Shown in pieces: positions 13,107 to 21,384 of a stretch of 51,397 nucleotides of DNA; within the stretch, counting starts at the first letter, position 1, and each line of letters starts with the position of its first letter. A program made the position numbers and the translations under genes. The stretch is from positions 1 to 51,397 of the forward strand of contig CANQVU010000003.1 of NCBI GenBank assembly GCA_947627415.1, read 5' to 3'. Under the pieces are notes generated by a model. That model worked only from the letters and a program-made list of their open reading frames with translations, searched no databases and had not been told where the DNA came from. Source of the DNA: an uncultured Clostridia bacterium (GTDB lineage: Bacteria; Bacillota; Clostridia; TANB77; CAG-508).

Positions 13107-13240
13107 AATTATTATTTCATAATAATTTTGGATTCGAAGCTCCTATTTCAAAAATTATATTTAAACTATTTTACTAATCAAATTAATTTAAAAAAAATTA
13201 TACAAATTACAATTTGTCGAAAGAAGTCAATGAAAAAGAA

Positions 13241-13269
13241 TTGACATTTGTTGAAAAAAATTGTAACAT
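13241..13269 (+). promoter_or_regulatory. Sigma-A promoter of the virB4 operon
   Basis: TTGACA at 13241-13246, a 17-base spacer, TAACAT at 13264-13269. The AAGGAGG ribosome binding site follows at about 13281. Confidence 0.7.
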
Positions 13270-13295
13270 TATAAAAAAGAAAGGAGGAAAATAAA

Positions 13296-13871
13296 ATAAA
13301 AAAAATCAGTTCTGTTCAGAATTGGTTGCCATTTGAAGAAATATTAGATAATGGTATAATAAAATTAAAAGATAATTCCTATGTAAAAATTATAAAAGTT
13401 ATACCGATAAATTTTAATCTTAAATCTAATTTAGAAAAAGAGGCAATTTTAAATTCTTATAAAATTTTTTTAAAAACATGTAATTTTGATATTCAAATTT
13501 TAATTCAAAGTAATAAAGAAGATTTATCTAAACATATTTCCAAAGTTAAAGAGAAAACAAAAGACGAAAAAGAAAATATAAAATTATTATCTGATAATTA
13601 TATTAAATTTATTCAAGAGATGAATATAGATAAAAAATCATCTTCTAAAAATTTTTATATTCTAGTTAAAGAATTCCAAGAAAATAAAAAACAAAAAAAT
13701 AACTATAATGCAGAAAAAATTATTTTTGATAAATTAAAAGATAAATATTTTAACATTAAAGAGTGTTTATCAAGATGTGGAAATATAGTAATAGATATTT
13801 CAGAAAAAAATCAAGTAGAAAAAATATTATATTCTTTTTTTAATTCAAGAAAAAATTTAATTGAAATGTGA
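13296..13871 (+). CDS. TraC-like conjugation/T4SS-associated protein, probable ATA start
   Basis: About 191 residues if read from the ATA at 13296. The first TTG in this frame is at 13326. AAGGAGG lies at 13281-13287, the right distance from ATA and much too far from the TTG. The upstream codons read K-K-I-S-S-V-Q-N-W-L-P-F-E-E-I-L, a coherent start resembling the TraC-like proteins that precede VirB4 in Clostridia conjugative modules. The protein is soluble and Lys-rich. It is followed within 20 bases by virB4, so it may provide a detached N-terminal part of that machine. Confidence 0.65.
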   Translation: MKKISSVQNWLPFEEILDNGIIKLKDNSYVKIIKVIPINFNLKSNLEKEAILNSYKIFLKTCNFDIQILIQSNKEDLSKHISKVKEKTKDEKENIKLLSDNYIKFIQEMNIDKKSSSKNFYILVKEFQENKKQKNNYNAEKIIFDKLKDKYFNIKECLSRCGNIVIDISEKNQVEKILYSFFNSRKNLIEM

Positions 13872-13886
13872 AAAGTGGGATGTAAA

Positions 13887-15694
13887 ATGATAAAAATTAA
13901 ATTAAAAAAAAACGAAAAAAATTTAAAGAAAATTGACGGAGAGTTTTGTATAAAAGATAAAATATCTCCTGCATATATCAATTTAAGCAATCCAAAATTT
14001 ATTGAAATTGATAATATGTATTATTCAGGAGTAATAATTGTTAATTATTATAGAGAATATAATGAATTAATTTTAAAAAAAATATTAGATTCAAACTTAA
14101 ATATGAATATTTCAATTTTTTATGAAAAACAAGACCCATATAAAGCAATTAGAAATTTAACATATCATATAGCAAACGTAGGAGTAGATTTAAAAGAAAG
14201 TAATCAAAATAGGCAAGATATTGATATTGCTGCATTTACATATAATGATGCAAAATATATTAGAAGAGAAATACAAGTAAATAACGAAGATATATATTTT
14301 TTGTATATTTATTTAAATGTGTTTTCTGAAGATATAAGTAAACAAGAATATTTAATAAATAAAATAGAAGGAATTTTACAAAGTATGCGGACTTCAAACG
14401 AGAAGAGCTAATTTTAGGCAAGAGCAAGTATTTCTATCTTGCCTTCCAATAATGGAAAATAATAATGATATTAAATTTGCATCGAGAAGAAATGTTTTAA
14501 CTAGTGGACTTGTTTCTACATATCCATTTATATCTTCTAGCATTTTTGATGAAGAAGGAATTTTCTGTGGGACCAATATTTATAATAATTCTTTAATATT
14601 TATAGATAGATATAATCAGGACAAATATAAAAATGCAAATATGTGCATTTTTGGTACAAGTGGCTCTCGGAAAATCTTTTTATACAAAATTAATGATTTT
14701 AAGATATAGACTTTTAAATATAGAACAATATGTTATTGATCCTGAAAGAGAATATGAAAAACTTGCTAAGAATTTAAATGGAACAATATTAAAAATAGGA
14801 CCAAATTCAAATACATATATAAATATATTAGATATTAGAAAAGAATCCATAGAAGATGGCAAAGGATATTTGGCAACTAAAATTGCAAAACTAATAGGAT
14901 TTTTTAATTTAATATTTGGAGAAATGAATGAAGAAGAAAAGGCTATACTAGAAGAAAAAATAATAAAATGCTATGAAAAGAAGAATATAACATTTGATGA
15001 TAATAGTCTATTAAAAACAGAAGAAAATAAAGTTAGTATAGAACCAGTTTTTAAAGATAGTACAGATATGCCATTACTTGAAGATTTATTTAATATTTTA
15101 GGAGAAGATAAAATTACTAAAAAAATGCAAATAAAACTAATTCCATTTGTTAAAGGTTCTCTTAATTTTTTTAATAATTATACAAATATTGAATTAAGTA
15201 ACAAATTAATTATAGCAGATGTTTATGATTTAGGAGAAGAAAATTTAAAATATGGTATGTATTTATTTATTGATTTATTTTGGGACAAAATTAAAAATAA
15301 TAGAGAAATAAAAAAAGCAATTTATTTAGATGAGGTATGGAGATTAATAGGAGTTACATCTAATAAAGATGTAGCAAGCTTTATTTATAGGATATTTAAA
15401 ACTATTAGAAAATATGGAGGAAGTAGTATAGCAATAACACAAGATATTTCTGATTTATTTAGTTTAGATGAAGGTACATATGGAAAAAGTATTTTAAATA
15501 ATTCGAGCAATAAAATATTTTTTGCTCTAGAAGAAGAAAATATTAGAATTTTAAGTAAATATACTAATTTGTCTGAAAAAGAAAAAATAGAAATAAAATC
15601 TCTAAAAAGAGGAGAATGCTTAATGTTTGTTGGTGAAGAACATATTTTGAGTAAAATAGATGTTGCAGATTTTGAAAAAGAAATAATAGTTTAA
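13887..15694 (+). CDS. VirB4/TraE-family T4SS ATPase, with two CGG +1 frameshifts
   Basis: Energy-supplying ATPase of a type IV secretion system. Three overlapping frames join at two CGG codons. At codon 168 (14388-14390) ATG CGG ACT becomes M-G-L-Q-T-R-R-A-N-F-R-Q-E-Q, a VirB4-type segment. At about codon 261 (14668-14670) TCT CGG AAA becomes the Walker A GTSGSGKSF. Then follow DPEREYE, Walker B AIYLDEVW and a C-terminal ITQDISDLF motif. The joined protein is 601 residues. In the zero frame it would end at 174 residues with no ATPase domain. It lies second in an operon with the TraC-like gene and a ParA-like gene. Confidence 0.93.
14388..14390 (+). other. CGG +1 frameshift site 1 in virB4
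   Basis: Context ATG-CGG-A. The zero frame stops at TAA about seven codons later. Dropping the C gives Gly and opens the frame carrying LQTRRANFRQEQ. Confidence 0.92.
14668..14670 (+). other. CGG +1 frameshift site 2 in virB4 (Walker A)
   Basis: Context TCT-CGG-A. Dropping the C gives the invariant Gly immediately before the catalytic Lys of GSGKS. Read as Arg, the sequence would be GSRKI and the frame would end 14 codons later. Confidence 0.95.
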
Positions 15695-15712
15695 ATTTAA
15701 AAGGAGAAAGAT

Positions 15713-16945
15713 ATGAAAATAATAACAGCACTAGAAAATCCAAAAACAAATGAAAAATTAAAAAAAGAAACAAATTTTGAGGTAATAGGAAATGATATTC
15801 AATATCAAGAAGGAGTAATAGAAATTTTAGAAAAAAATCCAGAAATTAATTTAATAATAATAAGTGAATTATTATCAGGTCAAATTGGGTTTAAAAGATT
15901 AATTGAAAAAATAAAATTAATTAATAAAAATATAGAAATAATAGCAATATTAAAAAATGAGAATGAAGAAACAAAAAATTATTTAATATCAAAAGGTGTT
16001 TTTAATATTTTTTATAATAATAAAATAACAAATAATGAATTAATAAATAAAATAAATAAAATTAATTCAGATATAAAAGAAAATGAAATTAATGAAGAAA
16101 TAAAAAATCTTAAAAAAATAATTTTAGAAAAAAACAATAAAAAAATATTAAAAGAAAATAAAATTAATAAAATATTTTTAAAGATAAAAAATAAAATAAA
16201 AAACAAAATAAATTTAAAAAATAATATTAATAAAATAGATAAAAATAAAATAATTAGCATAGTTGGAACAAATGGGATTGGAAAGAGTATTTTTTCTTCG
16301 ATATTAGCAAAAACAATAAAAAACAAAAAAATACTTTTGATAGATTTTGATATATTTAATCAAAGCATTAATTCAATATTTAATGTAAAAAGAATTAGCG
16401 AAAGAAAATCAATAACAAATAATAATATAAATAATTTAATAATTAAAATAAATAAAAATATTAATTTATTATGTGCTACAGATATTTTATTTGATGGAGA
16501 AAATAGAATAGAAAAAAATAAAATAAAAAATATACTAGAGGATTTTTTAGGTGAATACGAGTTAATAATAATTGACACAACTTCGGAATGTTTTTTTGAT
16601 TATACAAAAGAAATATTAGAAAGATCAGATATAATAATTTTTTTAGCAGGGGCAAATTTAACTGAATTAAAAAAGAGTAAAAATTTATTAGATATATATA
16701 TTAACAAATGGAAAATAGATAGACAAAAAATAAATATTTTGTTTAATAAAGATGACATTAATTCAATAGATAATAAAATATTAAAAATTTTATTTTCAGA
16801 TTTTAATATTCTAGGAAAAATTAAATTAAACAATAAGTTTAATTTAATAATTAATAATAATTTAAAAGTAATTAATAAAAAAATAAAAAAGGAATTTGAA
16901 AAAATAATAAAAAAATTGCATTTGGAGGAGGAAAAAGATGAGTAA
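15713..16945 (+). CDS. ParA/CpaE-like ATPase
   Basis: 410 residues, extremely rich in Lys, Ile and Asn. The N-terminal part (about 1-110) looks like a receiver-type pseudo-domain (IITALENPKTNEKL, then LIIISELLSGQIGF). After a Lys/Asn-rich linker comes a P-loop domain with GTNGIGKSIFSSILA (about 184-198), LLIDFD and LIIIDTT, as in the CpaE/ParA (MinD-like) group. Such ATPases localise secretion or pilus machines. RBS AAGGAGA. It sits between virB4 and a small unknown gene, so a role in placing or regulating the T4SS is a reasonable inference. Confidence 0.8.
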   Translation: MKIITALENPKTNEKLKKETNFEVIGNDIQYQEGVIEILEKNPEINLIIISELLSGQIGFKRLIEKIKLINKNIEIIAILKNENEETKNYLISKGVFNIFYNNKITNNELINKINKINSDIKENEINEEIKNLKKIILEKNNKKILKENKINKIFLKIKNKIKNKINLKNNINKIDKNKIISIVGTNGIGKSIFSSILAKTIKNKKILLIDFDIFNQSINSIFNVKRISERKSITNNNINNLIIKINKNINLLCATDILFDGENRIEKNKIKNILEDFLGEYELIIIDTTSECFFDYTKEILERSDIIIFLAGANLTELKKSKNLLDIYINKWKIDRQKINILFNKDDINSIDNKILKILFSDFNILGKIKLNNKFNLIINNNLKVINKKIKKEFEKIIKKLHLEEEKDE

Positions 16946-17673
16946 TGAAATAGCACTTGAAAATGATTTAAATTTAGAGGAAAGTAAATCTAATAGCGTT
17001 ACATATGAGGAACAAAAAGGATTTCTAGAAACTAATTTGGGACAAGTTATAAATGGAGGAATAAATCTAGGATTAAAAGCAATACTACCAGATTTTTTAG
17101 AAGATCAAATTATAGAAATAAAAGACAGTATAATTACTGATGGATTTTCAGCAGGAATAAAAACAGCAATAGACAATGTTGTCGATATGGGGAAAAGTGT
17201 GCTTCGGAATATTTACAGGCAAATTTGAAAATATGTCTCAGGTAAAAAATGTAATAAAAAAAGGTGGATTAATTGATTCCGTATCAGATGTTTTAGATTG
17301 GGGAATAAAAAAATCAAAACAAAATGGATTAATAAATAATACAACAGCAAATGTTATACAAAAAGGGAAAAACACTATTTTAAATACAGTAAATAATAGT
17401 ATAGAAAATAATATGACATCACAAATGGAATCTATAGAAAAAATAGATAAATACATATCAAATTGGAATGAATATTATCAAAAACAGGATTTTAACAATA
17501 TGGATAAACAATATAAAAAAATTGAAAAAGAATTAAATAATATAATGCCATTAGAAAATATTCTAACAAAGGCAAGACAATTAGAGAATTTGCATTTGTT
17601 AATAAAAAATAAAGGAGGAGATTTTAATCTTTCAAAGGAAGAACTAGAACTTGCAAATAAATTAGTGTACTAA
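16938..17673 (+). CDS. Unknown T4SS-operon protein, with one CGG +1 frameshift
   Basis: I do not recognise a family. Two frames join at codon 90 (17205-17207): CTT CGG AAT becomes L-G-I-F-T-G-K-F-E-N. The joined protein has 244 residues and no clear signal peptide. A glycine-rich, weakly hydrophobic middle (GQVINGGINLGLKAILPDF) precedes a helical C-terminal half with IEKIDKYISNWNEYYQKQD. Codon use and style are the same on both sides of the join, and the second frame has no ribosome binding site of its own. The ATG overlaps the end of the ParA-like gene, with GGAGGAGG upstream. Confidence 0.82.
17205..17207 (+). other. CGG +1 frameshift site in the 16938-17673 gene
   Basis: Context CTT-CGG-A. 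The zero frame ends at TGA seven codons later. Dropping the C gives Gly and continues into the long second frame. Confidence 0.85.
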
Positions 17674-17741
17674 ATTAAATATATTAAATTAAATATTGCC
17701 AAAAAAGAAAAAAAGCATTAAAATAAGAAAGAAGGAAAAAC

Positions 17742-17818
17742 ATGCCAGAAGTTTCAAGATTTTATGGATATATCTTCATAGAAACGAAATAAAAGAAATT
17801 TGGAATAATGGGTATTAA
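17742..17818 (+). pseudogene. DUF4160 gene remnant
   Basis: Starts MPEVSRFYGYIF, the hallmark N-terminus of DUF4160 proteins, with AAGGAAA upstream. It then jumps, out of frame, to a stretch resembling the family's C-terminus (HRNEIKEIWNNGY). The middle is deleted. This break has no CGG and is an ordinary deletion, so it contrasts with the frameshifted genes. Confidence 0.6.
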
Positions 17819-17821
17819 TAT

Positions 17822-17858
17822 AAAACAAAAACAGCTGTGTAAGCAGCTGTTTTTGTTA
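17822..17858. terminator. Bidirectional terminator
   Basis: AAAAACAGCTG and CAGCTGTTTTT form a strong hairpin with T- and A-tracts on either side, between the DUF4160 remnant and the convergent DUF1737 gene. Confidence 0.85.
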
Positions 17859-17864
17859 TATCAT

Positions 17865-18050
17865 TTATTTTCTTTTTTTTACCATTGCCTGCATGATACA
17901 AGAATTACCATTGAAAGAATCGTATGCTATGGCAATTCCACCCTGGGGCACATAACCTTTTTTCAGATATGAGTTTACCCGATTTTGAAGGTCATTTGTG
18001 GAAAGATCGATTTCACCATCAACAAGGGATCTAATAATTATATATTTCAT
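17865..18050 (-). CDS. DUF1737 domain-containing protein
   Basis: 61 residues. The pattern LQNRVNSYLKKGYVPQGGIAI ending in MQAMVKK matches DUF1737 (quoted only in part: VNSYLKKGYVPQGG). Function unknown. AAGGAG precedes the ATG. Codon use is richer in G/C than its neighbours (CTG, CCC, GCC, ATC). It contains an in-frame CGG at 17979-17981 that must be read straight through as Arg to give the domain; under the local +1 rule it would become GGG then TAA. It therefore looks recently acquired and may not be made correctly in this host. Confidence 0.75.
   Translation of the reverse strand: MKYIIIRSLVDGEIDLSTNDLQNRVNSYLKKGYVPQGGIAIAYDSFNGNSCIMQAMVKKRK
17979..17981 (-). other. In-frame CGG without frameshift (in DUF1737 gene)
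   Basis: Context AAT-CGG-GTA. The family pattern needs the zero frame. A +1 shift would hit TAA at once (GGG TAA). It is the only such codon I found in the window. Confidence 0.8.
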
Positions 18051-18211
18051 TTCAACACTCCTTATAGTTATAATATGAGTGATTCTATCTTACACTAGAA
18101 TCAAAAAAATGTAAAAATATTATACCACAAAATTATGTAAAATGCAATAAAAAATTTATATTATCATTATTAATAGAAGGCATATTTCCCTAAGTTTTTT
18201 TGTGATTTTTC

Positions 18212-18240
18212 TTGCATATTCAAATTTGTTAATATATAAT
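18212..18240 (+). promoter_or_regulatory. gyrA promoter
   Basis: TTGCAT at 18212-18217, a 17-base spacer, TATAAT at 18235-18240, about 40 bases before the gyrA ATG. Confidence 0.7.
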
Positions 18241-18279
18241 ATGAAAAGATGAAATAATAGATGAAAAGGGGTAAAATTA

Positions 18280-20715
18280 ATGGATAACGCAGAAGAAAAT
18301 ATTATACGAAGAGATATTGAAAATGAGATGAGAACAGCATATATAGATTATGCCATGAGTGTTATAGTAGCACGTGCACTTCCAGACGTTAGAGATGGTA
18401 TGAAACCAGTACATAGAAGAATTCTATACACTATGCATGAAGATGGATTTACACCAGACAAGCCATATAGAAAATGTGCTACAACTGTTGGTGACGTGCT
18501 TGGTAGATATCATCCACATGGCGATGCATCTGTATATGATGCATTGGTAAGAATGGCTCAAGATTTCTCTATGAGATATATGATGATAGATGGACATGGA
18601 AACTTTGGCTCTGTAGATGGTGATCCACCAGCAGCATATCGTTATACAGAAGCAAGAATGTCTAAAATAGCTTTAAATATGCTTACAGATATAGAAAAAG
18701 ACACAGTAGATTTTATGCCAAACTTTGATGATAGACTTCAAGAACCAGTTGTGTTACCTGCAAGAATACCAGCACTTCTTGCAAATGGTTCATCAGGAAT
18801 TGCTGTAGGTATGGCTACAAACATACCTCCACATAATTTAGGAGAATTAATTGATGGAATAATAAAAATAATAGACGAAGATGAAGTTACAAACGAAGAT
18901 TTAATGTCTGTTATAAAAGGACCAGATTTTCCTACAGGCGCTACAATTTTAGGTAGAGAAGGTATAAAGCAAGCATATACAACAGGTAGAGGGAAAATTA
19001 CTTTAAGAGCAGAAGCAGAAATAGAAGAAATGAGTGGAAACAAACAAAGAATAATAGTTTCTTCACTTCCATATCAAGTAAATAAATCAAAATTAATTGA
19101 GCATATTGCAGATTTAGTGAAAGAAAAAAGAGTAGAGGGAATATCTGCAATAAGAGATGAATCAGATAGAGAGGAAAAAGTAAGAATTGTTATAGAGCTA
19201 AAAAGAGATGCAAATCCTCAAGTAGTTCTAAACCAGTTATATAAAAATACACAAATGCAAGATACATTTGGAATAATAATGCTTGCATTAGTAGATGGAA
19301 AACCAGAAATATTAACACTAAGACAATGCTTAGACCACTATATTGAGCACAGAAAAGTAGTAGTTTTAAGGAGAACAAAATTCGAGCTTGATAAAGCAGA
19401 AGCAAGAGCTCATATATTAGAGGGATTAAAAATAGCTTTAGATAATATTGACGAAGTAATTAATATTATTAGATCAGCATATGATGATGCAAAAGAAAGA
19501 TTAATGGAAAGATTTGGACTTTCTGAAATACAGGCACAAGCAATACTTGATATGAGATTAAAAACGTTATCAGGTCTGCAAAGAGAAAAAATAGAAGAAG
19601 AGTATAAACAATTAATGGAATTAATTGCTCATTTAAAAGAAATCTTATCAAGCGAAACACTAGTATATCAAGTAATAAAAGATGAACTATTAGAAATAAA
19701 AGAGAAATATGGTGATGAAAGAAAGACAAAGATTATTGCAGCAGAAGGGGAAATCGATATAGAAGATTTAATAAAAGAAGAACAATCTGTAATTGCCTTA
19801 ACACACTTTGGATATATAAAGAGAATGCCTATAAATACATACAGAAGCCAAAGAAGAGGGGGAAAAGGTATTACAGGAATTGCAACAAGAGAAGAGGATT
19901 TTGTAAAACAAATATTTACAGCATCTACACATGATACAATATTATTCTTTAGCAACAAAGGAAAGCTATATAGATTGAGAGGATACGAGGTTCCAGAAGC
20001 GGGAAGAACAGCGAGAGGAACAGCAATAGTAAATTTATTAAGTCTAGATGCAGGAGAAAAAATTTCGGCTATAATTCCAATTCAAAATTTTGCAGAAGGT
20101 AAATATTTATTGTTCTCTACTAAGAATGGTATTATAAAGAAAACAGCTCTTAATGAGTATAACTCTGCAAGAAAAACAGGATTATTATCAATTACTTTAA
20201 AAGATGAAGATGAATTAATAGATGTAAGATTAACAGATGGTGAAGATAATATAGTATTAGTTACAAGAAAGGGACTTGCAATTACTTTTGATGAGAAGGA
20301 TGTAAGACCTATGGGAAGAACATCTCAAGGTGTTATAGGCATAAGATTAAATAAAGATGATTATGTTATTGGAATGGAATCGATAATTTCTGGAAGTAAT
20401 GCAACACTTCTTGCAATAACAGAAAATGGATTTGGGAAAAGAACGGAACTAGACGAATATAGAGTTCAAACAAGAGGAGGAAAAGGTGTAATTACATACA
20501 AAATAACTCCAAAAACTGGTGACATAGTTGGAATTAGAATTGTTGTAGACTCAGATGATGTAATGTTAATTACAGATACAGGAACAATAATAAGACTTAA
20601 TGTGTCAGAAATAAGCATACTTGGAAGGTCAACACAAGGGGTTACATTAATGAGAACAAATGAAGGAAAAGTTGTAAGTATAGAAAAAGTTCCAGAAGAT
20701 AAAGAGGAAGAATAA
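18280..20715 (+). CDS. gyrA: DNA gyrase subunit A
   Basis: Breakage-reunion subunit of gyrase, 811 residues. The N-terminus has IDYAMSVIVARALPDVRDG and the DNA-binding winged helix with RYHPHGDASVYDALVRMAQ (shown in part: HPHGDASVYD). The active-site Tyr lies in AAYRYTEARM (about residue 124). The quinolone-resistance positions read DASVYD, which is ordinary. The C-terminal pinwheel has the GyrA box QRRGGKG (about 525) and similar blade repeats. It has its own promoter and is followed two bases later by a small gene. Confidence 0.98.
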   Translation: MDNAEENIIRRDIENEMRTAYIDYAMSVIVARALPDVRDGMKPVHRRILYTMHEDGFTPDKPYRKCATTVGDVLGRYHPHGDASVYDALVRMAQDFSMRYMMIDGHGNFGSVDGDPPAAYRYTEARMSKIALNMLTDIEKDTVDFMPNFDDRLQEPVVLPARIPALLANGSSGIAVGMATNIPPHNLGELIDGIIKIIDEDEVTNEDLMSVIKGPDFPTGATILGREGIKQAYTTGRGKITLRAEAEIEEMSGNKQRIIVSSLPYQVNKSKLIEHIADLVKEKRVEGISAIRDESDREEKVRIVIELKRDANPQVVLNQLYKNTQMQDTFGIIMLALVDGKPEILTLRQCLDHYIEHRKVVVLRRTKFELDKAEARAHILEGLKIALDNIDEVINIIRSAYDDAKERLMERFGLSEIQAQAILDMRLKTLSGLQREKIEEEYKQLMELIAHLKEILSSETLVYQVIKDELLEIKEKYGDERKTKIIAAEGEIDIEDLIKEEQSVIALTHFGYIKRMPINTYRSQRRGGKGITGIATREEDFVKQIFTASTHDTILFFSNKGKLYRLRGYEVPEAGRTARGTAIVNLLSLDAGEKISAIIPIQNFAEGKYLLFSTKNGIIKKTALNEYNSARKTGLLSITLKDEDELIDVRLTDGEDNIVLVTRKGLAITFDEKDVRPMGRTSQGVIGIRLNKDDYVIGMESIISGSNATLLAITENGFGKRTELDEYRVQTRGGKGVITYKITPKTGDIVGIRIVVDSDDVMLITDTGTIIRLNVSEISILGRSTQGVTLMRTNEGKVVSIEKVPEDKEEE

Positions 20716-20716
20716 T

Positions 20717-20965
20717 ATGACGGAAGAAGAAAGGAAAAGATATTTTGGTGCCTTAGTAGAAAACTTATATAGTCAACTTAAAGCTGTATCAGAATGCACT
20801 ATACCAAATAAAAGTGAAATAGCAACAAAGATTATATATGATTTTTATATAGATTATAAAGATGACTATGTTATAGAAAATATTGAAGAAATAATGAGAG
20901 AACTTGATAGAGTAGATAATGATATGAAAAAGAATAGAAGACAAAAAGAAGAGACCGAAAGATAA
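20717..20965 (+). CDS. Small unknown protein downstream of gyrA
   Basis: 82 residues, charged and mostly helical (MTEEERKRYFGALVENLYSQ at the start, RELDRVDNDMKKNRRQKE near the end). It has no signal peptide or TM segment. The ATG lies two bases after the gyrA stop, so it is likely translated from the same mRNA. No family recognised. Confidence 0.65.
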   Translation: MTEEERKRYFGALVENLYSQLKAVSECTIPNKSEIATKIIYDFYIDYKDDYVIENIEEIMRELDRVDNDMKKNRRQKEETER

Positions 20966-20981
20966 AAATATAAAATTAGTA

Positions 20982-21256
20982 TTGATTTAAATTAAAAAAG
21001 ATGTTAATATATAAAAATATAAAAAACAAAGAAAAGGACAAGACAAACAAAGTAAAACTGACAGAGAGCTAGATATGTGCTGAGAATCTAGTAAGATAAT
21101 AATTTGGGTGTTATCACCTTGGAGTTGCTTAAGTGAAATAAAGTAATTTAAGACGTAAATCTGCGTTAAAGATATCAAAGATGTATAAATTATAAATTTA
21201 TATAAATTAGGTGGTACCGCGTTTTAAAAATCGCCCTATATCTAGGGCGATTTATT
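20982..21256 (+). promoter_or_regulatory. T-box riboswitch (Ile) controlling ileS
   Basis: Promoter TTGATT (20982-20987), 17 bases, TAATAT (21005-21010). The leader has the AGAGAG..GTGCTGAGAATC start of stem I, a specifier loop with ATC in GTGTTATCACC (about 21110-21120), and the T-box core AGGTGGTACCGCG at 21209-21221. A terminator hairpin ATCGCCCTA/TAGGGCGAT follows with a T-tract (21229-21256). An ATC specifier fits tRNA-Ile and the downstream ileS. Uncharged tRNA-Ile should pair and allow read-through. Confidence 0.93.
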
Positions 21257-21366
21257 TTTTCTTTTTTTGGACGGACTAGTTTTAGTCTTTTTAAAACACC
21301 AATTTTGAATTTTAAACCAAAAAAAGAAAAAAGACTAAAACTAGTCCGTCCAAAAAAAGAAAAAAT
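21255..21366. repeat. Large palindromic element, copy 1 (in ileS leader)
   Basis: Left arm about 21255-21293 and right arm about 21328-21366 are near-perfect inverted repeats with core TTTTTTGGACGGACTAG and its complement. A related palindrome occurs at 38170-38247. This copy lies between the T-box terminator and the ileS ribosome binding site, so every ileS mRNA should fold it into a stem of nearly 40 base pairs. It has the look of a MITE/REP-type mobile palindrome. Confidence 0.85.
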
Positions 21367-21384
21367 AAAAAGGGAGGAATAAAT

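Noticed and set aside
17205..17207. CGG simply reassigned to another amino acid or to stop
   Set aside because: Reassignment without a frame change leaves all eight genes broken by stops soon after the CGG. A +1 change is needed in every case.
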